From Congeria kusceri (taxonomy: Eukaryota > Mollusca > Bivalvia > Myida > Dreissenidae), in assembly GCA_027627225.1 (NCBI GenBank), contig CM051026.1, forward strand, positions 5,138,415-5,202,414: a stretch of 64,000 bases of DNA, written 5' to 3'. A model generated the notes under the pieces. That model did no database searches. It saw nothing but the letters and a program-made list of their open reading frames with translations, and had not been told where the DNA came from. Within the stretch, counting starts at the first letter, position 1. Each line of letters opens with the position of its first letter. A program made the translations under genes and the position numbers. Of this stretch, positions 1 through 11,050 are shown in pieces.

Positions 1-578
1 CCCATCACTATTATTATTAAAACCAATAAAAACTGTTGCTTCTTGTAACTAACATGCAAGTTTTATTATTATCATTATTTTTGTTATTATGTTAAACTTT
101 GTACACCTTTATAAACTCTGTATTGTGTTTTATGATACTAAGGACATCGCATTTATTATACCGTTACTTGAAATGACTGCTGTTTTCTTTATTTTGTAGG
201 TCATAATTACTAAAAGATAATTAGAATTATAATTTGTTTGCAAGTGTTAACTAATTTTTAACAAACAGTGTCCCATTTGTTAGTAATGATAAAATGTCAT
301 AAATGGAAAGTTATAATTGTTTGACTTGCGACAGTTTTCCATTAATTTTTATACTGGAGTTTGAACAGATTTCAGCGGAAAACGGTTGTAAGTTAAAAAC
401 CTTTTAATATAATGCTTAATATTACATTTTTGCAGACTGTAACATCTTAATAAGTAAAATAATACAATTTTATCACTTATTGGTTAAACAAAGTTTATAA
501 CGCAGAATTAATTAAGAAAAATAACAGTTTTTTCCTTCTACTGTAAAATTTTTAAAAGGTGAGTTACGACAGTTTTCC
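1..578. other. AT-rich non-coding stretch, nothing recognised
   Basis: No open frame of useful length, tRNA-like fold or strong repeat is visible. A short phrase, CGACAGTTTTCC, occurs near 328 and again near 567, which is not enough to define an element. Confidence 0.5.
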
Positions 579-589
579 GTTCAGCCCTC

Positions 590-712
590 GATATGTGCAC
601 CATATCTGGGACAATTATCTTTCTATATCTCCATTACAAGGTGACTAGCTATCCATGTCTGTGTTTATCATAGAAATGGTGATGCAGACAGATAAAGTTC
701 AAAGTCGTTTGA
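590..712. repeat. Dispersed repeat, copy 1
   Basis: This stretch matches 8594-8722 over roughly 120 bases in the same orientation. Both contain GGGACAATTATCTTTCT, a short stem-like middle, then a GTTTGATTA block. It lies immediately left of the CACTA-like element. No coding potential is seen; the family is not recognised. Confidence 0.6.
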
Positions 713-720
713 TTAGTTAG

Positions 721-1838
721 TACACTACGTCTAGCGTGATTTCTGCCTAAAACACAGACCCACCGTGGACAATTTTTCGTCAGCGTGGAAAATCACCGCG
801 ATTAAAAGGTGGTTCCATCGCGATAGAATCGCGGTGATAGTGGGTGAGCACCGCGGGCGTTATCGGGAAATCAATCTCACGGTGGACCACTGCGGTCGCG
901 GTGGGTCGCGGTGAAATACAGGTACATGTGAATGAACAAGTACAGTTCGATATTTCAGACCGTATACTATTCGCAAAGTACAAATCGTCTTCTATTAACC
1001 GATACTTACCAATTAATATAATCACAGTTTGCAACTTTAATCTTTTTTATTTTGATCTCTTTTTTATTTTGATAATTTATTCCGAAGTTCCATGTTCGCA
1101 GTTGTGTTGTGAAATCGTAAACAAAGAGTCAAGGGCATTAATACATGTCTCGCGAAAATTCGCAATCTGCGTGAATTGACAGTTTGACGTCTTCAAAGTA
1201 AAGCCGACAAGAAACCATAAAATAACACCTTTCTCGGCGATAAAATTGGCTTCTTTTGTTTAGAGAAGCGACATGCTTAACCAATCGCGTGTTTGTTACT
1301 CAGTGGCAATCGTCCTATTATGAAAGAGCACGTGCATAGCTCCGCCTTTCAAACTTTTACAGAGAACAAAGGTGTTGGTTATGTCAATCATTGTTATAAA
1401 ATCACGTTTTTTACCGACATGTTAATCAATTGTTTTGATAGTCATATTAAAAATGCAAAGATTTGTCATAGAATCGGACAACGAATTTGATGAGGTCTTT
1501 GTGATTTGACTGACGCATATTTTCATTTTCCCGTTTTGTCATAATGTTCCGTATTTTCCGAAAACCATGTTCTTGGTCGTACCTGAAATAAAATGTAAAA
1601 TATTTTTTAAAAAGCTCAATGTGAAATTATGACTCGCTAAAATCACCGCGATCCACGGCGATTTCTTATCAACATTTTTGATTGAGACTGTCACCGCGGT
1701 CACCGCGATTCGCCACGGCGACATTACCGCGTTCCACAGTGTTCCACGTTGTATCGCGGTGACTATAGTAGTGTGTCACGCTTGTCTGAATCACGGTGGT
1801 GCGTCGCAGAAGGCAGAAATCACGCTAGACGTAGTGTA
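721..1838. mobile_element. Non-autonomous CACTA (EnSpm/CMC)-like DNA transposon
   Basis: A perfect 28-bp terminal inverted repeat is visible: 721-748 starts TACACTACGTCTAGCG and 1811-1838 is its exact reverse complement. Taking the flanking TA as a 2-bp target duplication, the element starts CACTA and ends TAGTG, the hallmark of CACTA elements. Both ends carry clustered copies of a subterminal motif CACCGCG in both orientations (for example 794, 830, 849, 897, 907 on the left and 1644, 1692, 1701, 1754 on the right). Subterminal transposase-binding repeats of this sort are typical of the superfamily. The 1.1-kb interior has only short open frames and no transposase, so the copy would need a partner element. 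The perfect terminal repeat suggests fairly recent movement. An alternative is another TA-targeting family that happens to begin CACTA. Confidence 0.82.
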
Positions 1839-2529
1839 TGTTCTAGATCTATATCATTCCAGATACATTTACTTGTGCACAGCCCTTCCCAAAACTAGGC
1901 AATCTTGCTCTGAAAAGCTCTGTGTGTGTCCCTAGTGTGTCAGGATTCACAATCCTGACAATTGTTTAGAGCAATAAAAAATCACAAAAATCACAAAATG
2001 CCAACCTAAGTCATTTCCATACTTTATTGCTTATATTAAAGAATAGATTAATCCAGAAAAAAAAACAAATCAACTAGAAATTATCAAAAAGAAACATTAA
2101 CAGTCTTTTTGTCAGTAAACAATGGCTGGGTTACAAAATAATTTCACATAAACGTTTCATTACTATATCCCTACAAATTCTAACTCAGTCTTTGGTCTCA
2201 ACGTTTATCTAATAGTACTACCAAAACATTGTAAGAGACATTTTCATGTGGTAATCTTTAAATACAGGATATTGATTCTATAGTAACTACATTTGATATA
2301 TTGCGAGAGCAATGAATACGTGCTATCCAATATACCAATCGATGGGAGACTGGTACATACATACTGGTACATATGTATTGAAGTGAAGTCTGTACGAATA
2401 GAATTTGGATACGTTCCTTTGTTGTCTATTAAGGTTCATGATAAGCAGGTAATTAAAAGTTAACATTTAATAAACAACAATCTGTTACATTTTTTTGTCA
2501 GCTTTAACGAGGCTGTTCCCATTTGTTGA
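1839..2529. other. AT-rich non-coding stretch, nothing recognised
   Basis: Only short, low-complexity open frames occur. No repeat or RNA gene was recognised. Confidence 0.45.
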
Positions 2530-2649
2530 ATGGTGTTGAAGTCCATAAATGACTACCAGGAGCATCAGAACCGTGTCATCATCAACGCCACCCAGTGTGC
2601 CCTGGCAACCACCCTGCATGGAGCCTCATTTACCAGCCGTGGCATGTAG
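2530..2649 (+). CDS. Candidate short exon, product unknown
   Basis: A 39-codon frame starts with ATG at 2530 and stops at 2647. It is more GC-rich than its surroundings and reads as ordinary protein (it includes NDYQEHQNRVIINATQCA) rather than low-complexity peptide. A polypyrimidine run and TTTTTGTCAG lie just upstream (about 2490-2502), but a splice site there would not enter this frame, so the exon limits are unresolved. It is on the same strand as the exon-like pieces at 4484, 9308 and 9879 and may belong with them. I do not recognise the family. It could also be a decayed gene fragment. Confidence 0.3.
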   Translation: MVLKSINDYQEHQNRVIINATQCALATTLHGASFTSRGM

Positions 2650-2875
2650 CGTTTAGTAGATATCTCATGGTACGTATAAGGTATGCAATCTGTGCTTCGG
2701 TTGTAAATTCGATTTGCTTCATATTGTGTTCTGTACACACGCTGAGAAGAAATGCGTTATTGCCTCCATAAAATCCCGAAGCAGAAGAGTCCGATATATA
2801 ATATAATATTTCACTTATACTTTTTGTACACAAAGGTCATACGTTTTCAAAATGCTATGTTTTATTTTTGTTTTT

Positions 2876-4217
2876 ATGCCCCCCTTCTGTCGGTCGGTAG
2901 GTCTGTTCGTAGACCATTTAGTTTCCGCACGATATCTTGAGAATGCTTTGACCTACGATCATGAAAGTTGGTACGCTGGTTACTTGGGAGGAAAGGAAGA
3001 ACCCTATAAAAACGAGGTCAACAGGTCAAAGATCAAGGTCACTGTTGCTAAAAATAGAAAAACGGTTTCCCGTCAATAACTTGAGAACGCCTTGAGATAT
3101 TTAAATGAAACTTTACACATAGATACCTTACATCGAGACCTAGCTTGGGATTGCATATGGGCTGGGTGTGGTTAAGGCCAAGGTCATCGTTACTAAAAAT
3201 AGAAAAACGATTTCCGCTGAATAACTTGAGAACGCATTGAGATATTTTAATGAAACTTCACACATAGATACCTTATATTGAGACCTTGCTTGGGATTGCA
3301 TATGGGGTGGGTGGGGTCAAGGTCTAGGTCACCATTACTAAAAATAGAAAAACGGTTTCCGCTCAATAACTTGAGAATGCATTGAGATATTTTAATGAAA
3401 CTTTATACATAGATACCATATATCGAGACCTCGCATGGGATTGCATATGGGGTATGTGGGGTCAAGGTCACCGTTACTAAAAATAGAAAAACGGTTTCTG
3501 CTCAATAACATAACGCATCAAGATATTTGAATGAAACTACATACATAGATACCGTATATTGAGACCTCGCTTGAGATTGCATATGGGGTTGGTGGGATCA
3601 TGGTCAAGGTCACCATTACTAAAAATAGAAAAACGGTCTCCGCTCAATAACTGGAGAACGCATCGAGATATTTTAATGAAAGTTCGTAAATAGATACCTT
3701 ATATTCAGACCTCGCTTGGGATTGCATAGGGGGTGGGTGGGGTCAAGGTCACAGTTACTAAAAAAGAAAAAACGGTTTCAGCACAATAACTTGAGAACAC
3801 ATCGAGATATTTTAATGAAACCTCATACATATGTACCTTATATCGAGACCTCGCTTTGGATTGCATATGGGGTGGGTGGGGTCAAGGTCATTGTTGTTAA
3901 AAATAGAAAAACGGTTTTCGTTCAATAACTTTAAAACGCATCGATATATTTTAAAGAAACTTCATACATCGATACCTTATATTGAGACCTCTCTGGGATT
4001 TCATATCGGGTGGGTGAGGTCAAGGTCACCATTACTAAAAATAGAAAAACGGTTTCCGCTGAATAACTTAAGAACGTATTGAGATATTTTAATGAAATTT
4101 CATACATAGATAACATCGCTTGGGCTTGCATATTAAAAAAAATATCTTAACAATTGCACATATATACAACTTGGCTGCAAGTCGGGGGGCATATATGTTT
4201 TACAAACATCTCTTGTT
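2876..4217 (+). mobile_element. Helentron-like non-autonomous element with tandem core
   Basis: The left part begins ATGCCCCCC (2876-2884), and GGGGGGCAT (4184-4192) is its reverse complement near the right end, forming short subterminal inverted repeats. Between them lies a tandem array of a roughly 142-bp unit. The right end has a perfect 6-bp stem ATGTTT/AAACAT around TAC (4195-4209), followed by CTCTTGTT (4210-4217). Short subterminal inverted repeats, a tandem core and a 3' hairpin are features described for Helentron-associated elements of bivalves (pearl/CvA-like). The assignment is an inference, because no Rep/helicase is present to confirm it. Confidence 0.6.
2985..4110. repeat. Tandem core repeat, unit about 142 bp, about 8 units
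   Basis: The phrase CTAAAAATAGAAAAACGG recurs about every 140 bases (near 3045, 3190, 3335, 3475, 3617 and onward). Each unit also carries GGGGTGGGTGGGGTCAAGG and GATATTTTAATGAAACTT. Units are diverged by substitutions and small indels. The same core reappears at 6890-7690. Confidence 0.85.
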
Positions 4218-4483
4218 ACATATAGATCTCCGTGTCATCTATAGACACCAAAAACGCCAGTATAAATTCACAATTCAACACAATTAATGAACTGTTTCTG
4301 TGATGGGAAAATAACCATGTTGGGTACCCAGATAATTGCTACAGTTCCCAGTTCAAAACAGGAAGCAGTGTACTGAATTCTACAGTTTATATGGTCAATC
4401 ATTTAATGCAAATCTATGACAAATAGAGTTTGTACAAGCTTTTGAAAGTGGAGATTACAATATTTCTGTTACAGTTATTTCAG

Positions 4484-4640
4484 AGAGCTGAAGGCGACAC
4501 CTGTACATGTGACTGGAACTTTGAAGGACCGCCCTGTGACAAGTTCTTTGATGACTGCCACCTGCAGCCAAGCTGCAACCACAGTTTGTTGAATACGAAA
4601 AATATGCGATACCAGTATTTGCACATACTTTTCCAGGGTT
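4484..4640 (+). CDS. Internal exon with EGF-like sequence (3' border uncertain)
   Basis: After an acceptor TTATTTCAG (ending 4483), the plus frame encodes DTCTCDWNFEGPPCD, which fits the C-terminal half of an EGF-like domain (C-x-C-x8-C). It continues into DDCHLQPSC, which could begin another cysteine-rich module. This points to an extracellular or secreted multi-domain protein. The frame stays open to a stop at 4643-4645; no convincing donor was found, so the 3' border is approximate. It lies between two Helentron-like elements and 4.7 kb upstream of the next exon-like piece at 9308. Whether these belong to one gene cannot be decided here, and a transposon-disrupted remnant is possible. Confidence 0.45.
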
Positions 4641-4934
4641 GGTGAAATCTCATATTGCCTTACTTGTCTGTTTTTAGCTCCCTGAGCACAACGTGCTCAT
4701 GGTGAGTTTTTAGGATCGCCTTTTGTCTGTCGTGCGTCGTGTGTCAACATTTTCATTCAAAGAACATCTCCTCCTAAACCACTGGACAGATTTTCACCAA
4801 ACTGGAATGATCCTTGGGTCACCCTCTTTCAAAATTGATCAAATCGTTCCGGTCCGCTGCATATATAGGTCACAAGAGCTAAAAATAGATTTAACAACTG
4901 AAAACTTTAAAAATCGTCTCTGAAACCACAAGGC

Positions 4935-6850
4935 TTGGAGCGTTCATATTTGATATGTGACATCCTCTAGTGGTCCTCTACAAAGATTGTTCAAACTGTG
5001 CCCTTGGGGTCAAAACTGGCCATGCCCTGGGGTCACATTTTTTATATAGACTTTATAGCAAAATGACTTTAAAAATCTTCTCTGAAACCGCAAGGCCTAG
5101 AGGTTTCATATTTGGTACGTAACAATGTATAGTGGTCCTCTTCAAAGATTTTTCAAATAATGCCCCTGGGGTCAAAACTGGCCACACCCCGGGGGTCACA
5201 TTGTTTATATAGACTTGAATAGCAAAATGACTTTAAAAATCTTTTCCTCTGAAACCGCAAGGCCAAGAGGTTTCATATTTGGTATGTAACATTGTATAGT
5301 GGTCCTCTACAAAGATTGTTCAAATGATGCCCCTGGGGTGAAAACTGGCCACACCCTGGGGGTCACATGGTTTATATAGACTTGAATAGCAACATGACTT
5401 TAAAAATCTTCTTCTCTGAAACCGCAGGGCCCAGAGGTTTCATATTTGGTGTATAACATTGTATAGTTGTCCTCCACAAAGATTGTTCCAATGATGCCCT
5501 TGGGGTCAAAACTGGCCACACCCTGGGGCTCACATGGTTTATATAGACTTAAATAGCAAAATGACTTAAAAAAATATTTTTCTGTGAAACTGCAAGGCCG
5601 AGAGGTTTCATATTTGGAATGTAACATGTATAGTGGTCCTCTACAAAGATTGTTCAAATAATGCCCCTGGGGTCAAAACTGGCCACACCCAGGGGGTCAC
5701 ATGGTTTATATGGACTTAAATAGCAAAATGACTTTAAAAATCTTCTCTGGAACCTCAAGGCCTAGAGGTTTCGTATTTGGTATGTAACATTGTATAGTGG
5801 TTCTCTACAAAGATTTTTCAAATGATGCCCCTGCGGTCAAAACTGGCCACACCCTGGGGCTCACATGGTTTATATAGACTTAAATAGCAAAATGACTTTA
5901 AAAATATTTTTCTGTTAAACTGCAAGGCCTAAATGTTTCATATTTGGAATGTAACATTGTATAGTGGTCCTCTACAATGATTGTTCAAGTGATGCCCCTG
6001 GGGTCAAAACTGGCTCACATGGTTTATATAGACTTAAATAGCAAAATGACTTTAAAAATCTTCTCTGAAACCGCAAGGCCCAGAGGTTTCATATTTGGTA
6101 TGTAACATTGTATAGTGGTCCTCTACAAATGATGCCCCTGGGGTCAAAACTGGCCACACCCCGTGGCTCACATGGTTTATAATGACTTAGATAGCAAAAT
6201 GACTTTACAAATCTTCTCTGAAACTGCAAGGCCTAGAGGTTTCATATTTGGTATGTAAAATTGTATAGTTGTCCTCTATGAAGATTGTTCAAATGATGCC
6301 CCTTGGGTCAAAACTGGACACACCCCGGGGTCACATGGTTTATATAGACTTGAATAGAAAAATGACTTCAAAAATCTTTTCCTCTTAAACCGCAAGGCCC
6401 AGAGGTTTAATATTTGGTATGTAACATCGTATAGTGATCCTCTACAAATATAGTTCAAATGATGCCCCTGGGGTGAAAACTGGCCACACTGGTTTATATA
6501 GACTTGAATATCAAAATGAATTTTAAAATCTCTGAAACTGCAAGGCCCAGAGGTTTCATATTTTGTATGTAAAATTGTATAGTGGTCCTCTTCAAAGATT
6601 GTTCAAATGATGCCCCTGGGGTCAAAACTGGCTACACCCCGGGGGTCACATGGTCACAAAAAATTTCTCCTAAACGTTCAAGGCCTAGAGGTTTTCTATT
6701 TGGTATGTAACATTGTGTAGTGGTCCTTGATGCCGGTGGGGTCAAAGATGGGCACACCCAGGGGCTCATATGGTTTATATAGACGTTCATAGCAAAATGA
6801 TTTAAATGCTCTTCTCTCTTAAACCACAAGGCCCAGAGGTTTCATATTTG
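4935..6850. repeat. Tandem core repeat, unit about 165 bp, about 12 units
   Basis: TGGGGTCAAAACTGGCCACA recurs near 5006, 5168, 5503, 5665, 5830 and beyond, with diverged forms between. Each unit also contains a GTTTCATATTTGGTATGTAA phrase and TATAGTGGTCCTCTAC. One unit near 6120 is shortened and others have small deletions, so this is an old array. Confidence 0.85.
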
Positions 6851-6889
6851 GTTAAAACATTATATTGGGACCTCGATTGGGATTGAATA

Positions 6890-7690
6890 TGGGATGGATG
6901 GGGTCAAGGTCAAAGTCACTGTTACTAAAAATAGAAAACGGTTTGCGCTTAATAACTTCAGAACGCATTGAGATAATTTAATGAAACTTAATTCATAGAT
7001 ACCTTATATTGACACCTCGCATGGGATTGCATATGGGGTGGGAGGGGTCAAGATCAAGGTCACTGTTACTTAAAAACAAAACCGGTTTCAGCTCATTATC
7101 TTGAGAACGCATTGAGATATTTTAGTGAATTTTTATACATAAATACATTATTTTGAGACTTCAATTGGGATTGCATATGGGGTTGGTGGGGTCAAGGTAA
7201 CCATTATTAAATTTAGAAAAATTGTTTCCGCTAAATATCTTGAGAAGCATTGCGCTATTTTAATGAAACTTAATTCATAAGTACCTTATATCAAGACATT
7301 GCATGGGATTGCATATAGGGTGGGTGGGGTCAAGGTCACTGTTACTGAAAATAGAAAAACGGTTTCTGCTCAGTAACTTAAGAAAGCATTGCGATATATT
7401 AATGAAACTTAATACACATATCTTATATCGTGACCTCACTTGGGTTTGCTTATGGGGTGGGTGGGATCAAGGTCACTGTTATTAAAAGTAGAAAAACGGC
7501 TTACGCTAAATAACTTAAGAACCCATTTAGATGTTTTCATGAAACTTCATACGTAGATACTTTATATCAAGACCTTGCTTTACATATGTGGTGGGTGGGG
7601 TCAAGGTCAAGGTCACTGTTACTAAAAATAGAAAAACAGTATTCGCTCAATAACTTGAAAACCTATTGAGATATTTTAATGAAACTTCAT
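6890..7690. repeat. Second array of the 142-bp core unit
   Basis: Around six diverged units carry the same phrases as the array at 2985-4110 (ACTAAAAATAGAAAAACGG, GGGGTGGGTGGGGTCAAGG, GATATTTTAATGAAACTT). The switch from the 165-bp unit happens at about 6850-6890. Confidence 0.8.
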
Positions 7691-7737
7691 ACATAGATAT
7701 CAGGTGACCAACCTAGGGCCATCGTGGCCCTCTTGTT

Positions 7738-8590
7738 GACCAATTATTGTTGCTGATTTTCTGTACTGTACACTATTTATACATAAGTTTTGCAAGATTT
7801 CACTTGTCCGTACATGCTCTGGGATAATCTGGGCAATACGGACAATTGATTTTGCAATCTTTGCTTCTATTGCTGTGAACGTTTTAGAATCCCAGTGTGG
7901 GCTGATAATATTTCAATGAGGGTACAGTAAGATATAAATAAGGTTATCATTCACTCTATCAGGGCATCACATGAACAATCTCATGTATAAAAATCACCTG
8001 ACAATGAGAGTAAAGGTTCAATGTAAGTATCTCAGGACGTCTAGGATCATCATCCATAATTATCGTGAAAATGTTGGAGGTCATGTCAATGACGTAAAAT
8101 ATTTATCTCAAAGTTAGATAGTGATGATACGCATTTAAAATCGTCAGCTGTGTCACATACTAAATATCGCAGACTCTGGACTGTGGTTGTCCATTTATCT
8201 GCATGAAATGAATTTTGTATGTCACCAGGCACGTGTAACAATAAAGGGCCAATACATGTTTTATTATTATGTATCGTTCCATTTATAGATTTTGATTGAA
8301 AGATTCAGTTTTGTTGCTTTTGTCTAGCTACAAAATGCGTAGCACATAGGGGCCACCTCATTATAATTTCACACAAAAAATCAGCACTGCGAACATTTTG
8401 CAATAATTTGTAAAGCAGACATAAAGACAATATTTTTTAGTGATCCACATTGGTTGGTGATAGGTATTAGTAAGAAATTATAATGGTAACTCATGCCAGG
8501 ATGTTTAAAGTTTTATGTAACAAAAGAGTAATACAAAATTGAATAGTTAAATATGCAAAATGTCCCTTTAAATGACAGTGACATAATGTA
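7738..8590. other. Non-coding stretch, nothing recognised
   Basis: AT-rich sequence without a usable open frame or recognised repeat. Confidence 0.4.
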
Positions 8591-8593
8591 TCA

Positions 8594-8722
8594 TGTATGT
8601 GTACCATTTTTGGGACAATTATCTTTCTGTATCTCTATCACGAGGTGAGTAACAATCCTTGTATGAGCCTGTATCATTGAAATGGGGATGGGTGACGGAG
8701 CTTGAAATTGTTTGATTATTGA
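8594..8722. repeat. Dispersed repeat, copy 2
   Basis: Matches 590-712 in the same orientation, sharing GGGACAATTATCTTTCT and the later GTTTGATTA block, with scattered differences. Confidence 0.6.
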
Positions 8723-8794
8723 ATGTGTTCTTAAAAAAGCATACTGATGGTATTTTGCATAAAAATAAGATACAATAACGCAATAAAATTATGT

Positions 8795-9251
8795 ACCCCA
8801 TTAAAGATGGGGTTTGCTAATGTAGGTCGGCCTGTCTCGGTAAACCACTTTCATTTCCGCATGGCCAACAGCTTTCATCCGATGTTCACCAAACTTCATG
8901 AAAATGTTTGTGGGCTTAATACCTTGACAAAGCTTGATAATCAGCCAAATCACCTTATGAATTATCTAAAATTGGCCTTATTAACCGTTACAATTCTCAA
9001 AGTGCAACAGTTTTCATACGATCTTGACCAAACTTGATAAAAATGTTAGCAGTTATAATATCTTAGCCAGGTTTGATGATTGACCAAATTGACCAAGGAA
9101 CTGCAGAGTTATGACCCTTGATTTATCTGAAATTGGCCTTTTTAGCAGTTTCCATTATTTATGTCCAACAGTTTTCATCAGATCTTTAGTCACCAAACTA
9201 AATATTTTAAATATTCATTTAAACCTAGAAGGGGCATAAACAGCTCTTGTT
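8795..9251 (+). mobile_element. Short Helentron-like element (175-bp type core)
   Basis: A perfect 5' hairpin ACCCCAT-TAAAG-ATGGGGT (8795-8813) precedes about two and a half diverged units carrying CAACAGTTTTCATCCGAT, CACCAAACTT and TCTAAAATTGGCCTT. The right end reads GGGGCATAAACAG then CTCTTGTT (9244-9251). The same core occurs at 11464-11917 and 50275-50570. Confidence 0.6.
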
Positions 9252-9307
9252 TACATAAGATTGCTATGTTAGGAATCAAATTTCACCATATTTTCCACTG
9301 TTGCCAG

Positions 9308-9413
9308 GCTTTAGACACCGAAAAAGAGGCTGTGGGCACAATAATTACCATGGCAACATACACACACATCATCAACGTTGATTACGCCCACGAGATGGTG
9401 AAAAAGGCCACAG
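9308..9413 (+). CDS. Internal exon, product unknown
   Basis: A 106-bp exon lies between acceptor CACTGTTGCCAG (ending 9307) and donor ACAG|GTAACT. It reads open from its first base (ALDTEKEAVGTIITMATYTH, then about 15 more residues ending KKAT) and leaves one base at its 3' end. That phase fits the exon at 9879, which starts with two bases, and the junction codon would be GAG. I do not recognise the domain. The evidence is the agreement of frame, acceptor, donor and phase. Confidence 0.5.
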
Positions 9414-9878
9414 GTAACTGGTACTTAACATTATAAAACTGAATGTTTGACTGCCTTAACAGTCAGCATATCATATGGAGTCTTTATGGCCTTGACATAT
9501 AGAGTAACATCAAATGTAGACATTACTTGTAGTAAATATGTGTGCAGTATAAACCTGGAATGGTCGTGGAAAAAAATCAGTGTATTAAGCAATTGTACAT
9601 GATTTTAACGCAGAGTGGTAAATGTGTTAACAAACAGTGTTATTGAATATATATAAACCTGTATGTTAGATTGTATATCATTTATCTTCCTGCCAAAGTC
9701 TGCCTTCTGTTGCTTTACCACAACAATCGACCTGTTTAGTACTTACACTTTCAAAATAAAGCTTCATGAAGTCTTCACTTATAATTATGAACACAACATC
9801 CATATGAGTGCCAGTATTATTCAGTTGCAGATTCACGATTGATGCGCGCGGACAGATGGGCCTGCAGGTGATGAACAG

Positions 9879-10016
9879 AGGACAGATTGGTCAACGAGGC
9901 ACTCAAGTTCTGTAAGCAGCAGGAACGGAACTCGAGCCATTGCACTGGACCTGTACCGGCAGACTGTGATTGGGATCGTTTTCAAGTGGAGGATTGCAAC
10001 CCAAGGTCTTGCCAAG
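9879..10016 (+). CDS. Internal exon, cysteine-containing, product unknown
   Basis: The acceptor GATGAACAG ends at 9878 and the donor GCCAAG|GTAAGA starts at 10017, a near-consensus donor. Two bases complete the split codon from 9413, then the frame runs for 45 codons and leaves one base. The peptide has spaced cysteines (FCKQQE, SSHCTGPVPADCDW, VEDCNPRSC), consistent with an extracellular protein. Together with 9308-9413 and perhaps 4484 it may form a secreted or membrane protein gene whose other exons lie outside recognition or outside the window. An upstream AG (CCTGCAG at 9867) is excluded because it would place an in-frame TGA at 9872. Confidence 0.5.
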
Positions 10017-11050
10017 GTAAGATAACATTGATATATACACACAGCCACTGCCTAAGAGGCATGCCATCCAAATGTAGAATGGTTGCAACAAACAAATTGA
10101 TTGCTAACCTGATCTCATGTCAGTTATTGTGGTCAGTCATTGTCCGGCGTCAGTTGGTCATCGTATGTCATTCATTGTCAACATTTTGCTTTAAACAACT
10201 TTTTCTCTGAAAACGCAGATGGAAGTTGAAAAAAAAAACTGGCATTTATTTTCAGATGCCTTTAAATGAAGTTGAACTTGACAGAAAACAGTTAGTAAAA
10301 AGGTAAAACCTTAAACAAAAGTTGCTGCCTTAGTTGATTGCCAACTTATTGAACAAATAATTGCATCCAATAGACTTTAAATTTGATTGCGAGTCTAAGA
10401 GGGAATCGAGTTGGAATCAACATTTGATACTTACATGTACAGTGTGATGACAGTTTGCGTCAGACCATTAATATCTTTAAGACAGGAGTTGTCTCCCTAT
10501 GGCTGTTATTATTGAAGATTGCAGAATATTACCAGAGTTAATGAGGGGAATTTGTTTCAAAAATGACTTTACAGAAAAATCAGACTAGTTTACTTTTTGA
10601 GGAACTGACAATGTTGATAAAATACTCTATGTGGGAAAACATTCAATAGACATAAAATGCTTAACCACCCCAAGAACTGCATAATCAGTACACACTTAAA
10701 CAACTGCTTTTAGTCTGTCTGATAATCATCTTTAAAGTAACCTTATATGTAACTACAAACCTTCTTTGTCCCAGTGTAAAGTTGAAAGTTATCAAATACT
10801 TAGTTGACCTAATACTCACGTGACAGTTCAAATAGTTACACTGTTTTCTGATATCAGACTGTTGCACGCTATTTACAGTTTATCTTGGTTTCTGTTCAGT
10901 TTGAATTATTTATTGCTGGATAATAGGCTCTAACATTTAATGTGTTTTTTTTTCTGGAATATTAATCTTCATGTTTAGAGATACTGCAACATTAATATCT
11001 TACTTGAATTTAAGTCATAAAGGTTTTTTTGTTGCAAGTTAATTAGCAAA
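10017..11050. other. Intergenic or intronic stretch, nothing recognised
   Basis: AT-rich sequence. No further exon in phase with 10016 could be supported before the start of the B-box gene at 11051. Confidence 0.4.

Larger units (their letters stand above)
4676..7737 (+). mobile_element. Long Helentron-like element with two different core arrays
   Basis: The left end carries a perfect hairpin GAGCAC-AAC-GTGCTC just after TTTTTAGCTCCCT. The right end carries a perfect 7-bp stem AGGGCCA-TCG-TGGCCCT (7715-7731) overlapping the terminal CTCTTGTT (7730-7737). Inside are a roughly 165-bp core array (4935-6850) followed by an array of the 142-bp unit that also forms the core of the element at 2876-4217. 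No coding sequence for a replicase was seen. The two cores could reflect core exchange, or a second element inserted and truncated inside the first. Confidence 0.6.

Noticed and set aside
844..1179. 111-codon plus-strand frame
   Set aside because: It lies inside the CACTA-like element across subterminal repeats and AT-rich DNA; it shows no transposase motif.
9861..9878. Acceptor at CCTGCAG (9867) for the exon ending 10016
   Set aside because: It would include an in-frame TGA at 9872; the AACAG acceptor at 9878 keeps phase with the upstream exon.
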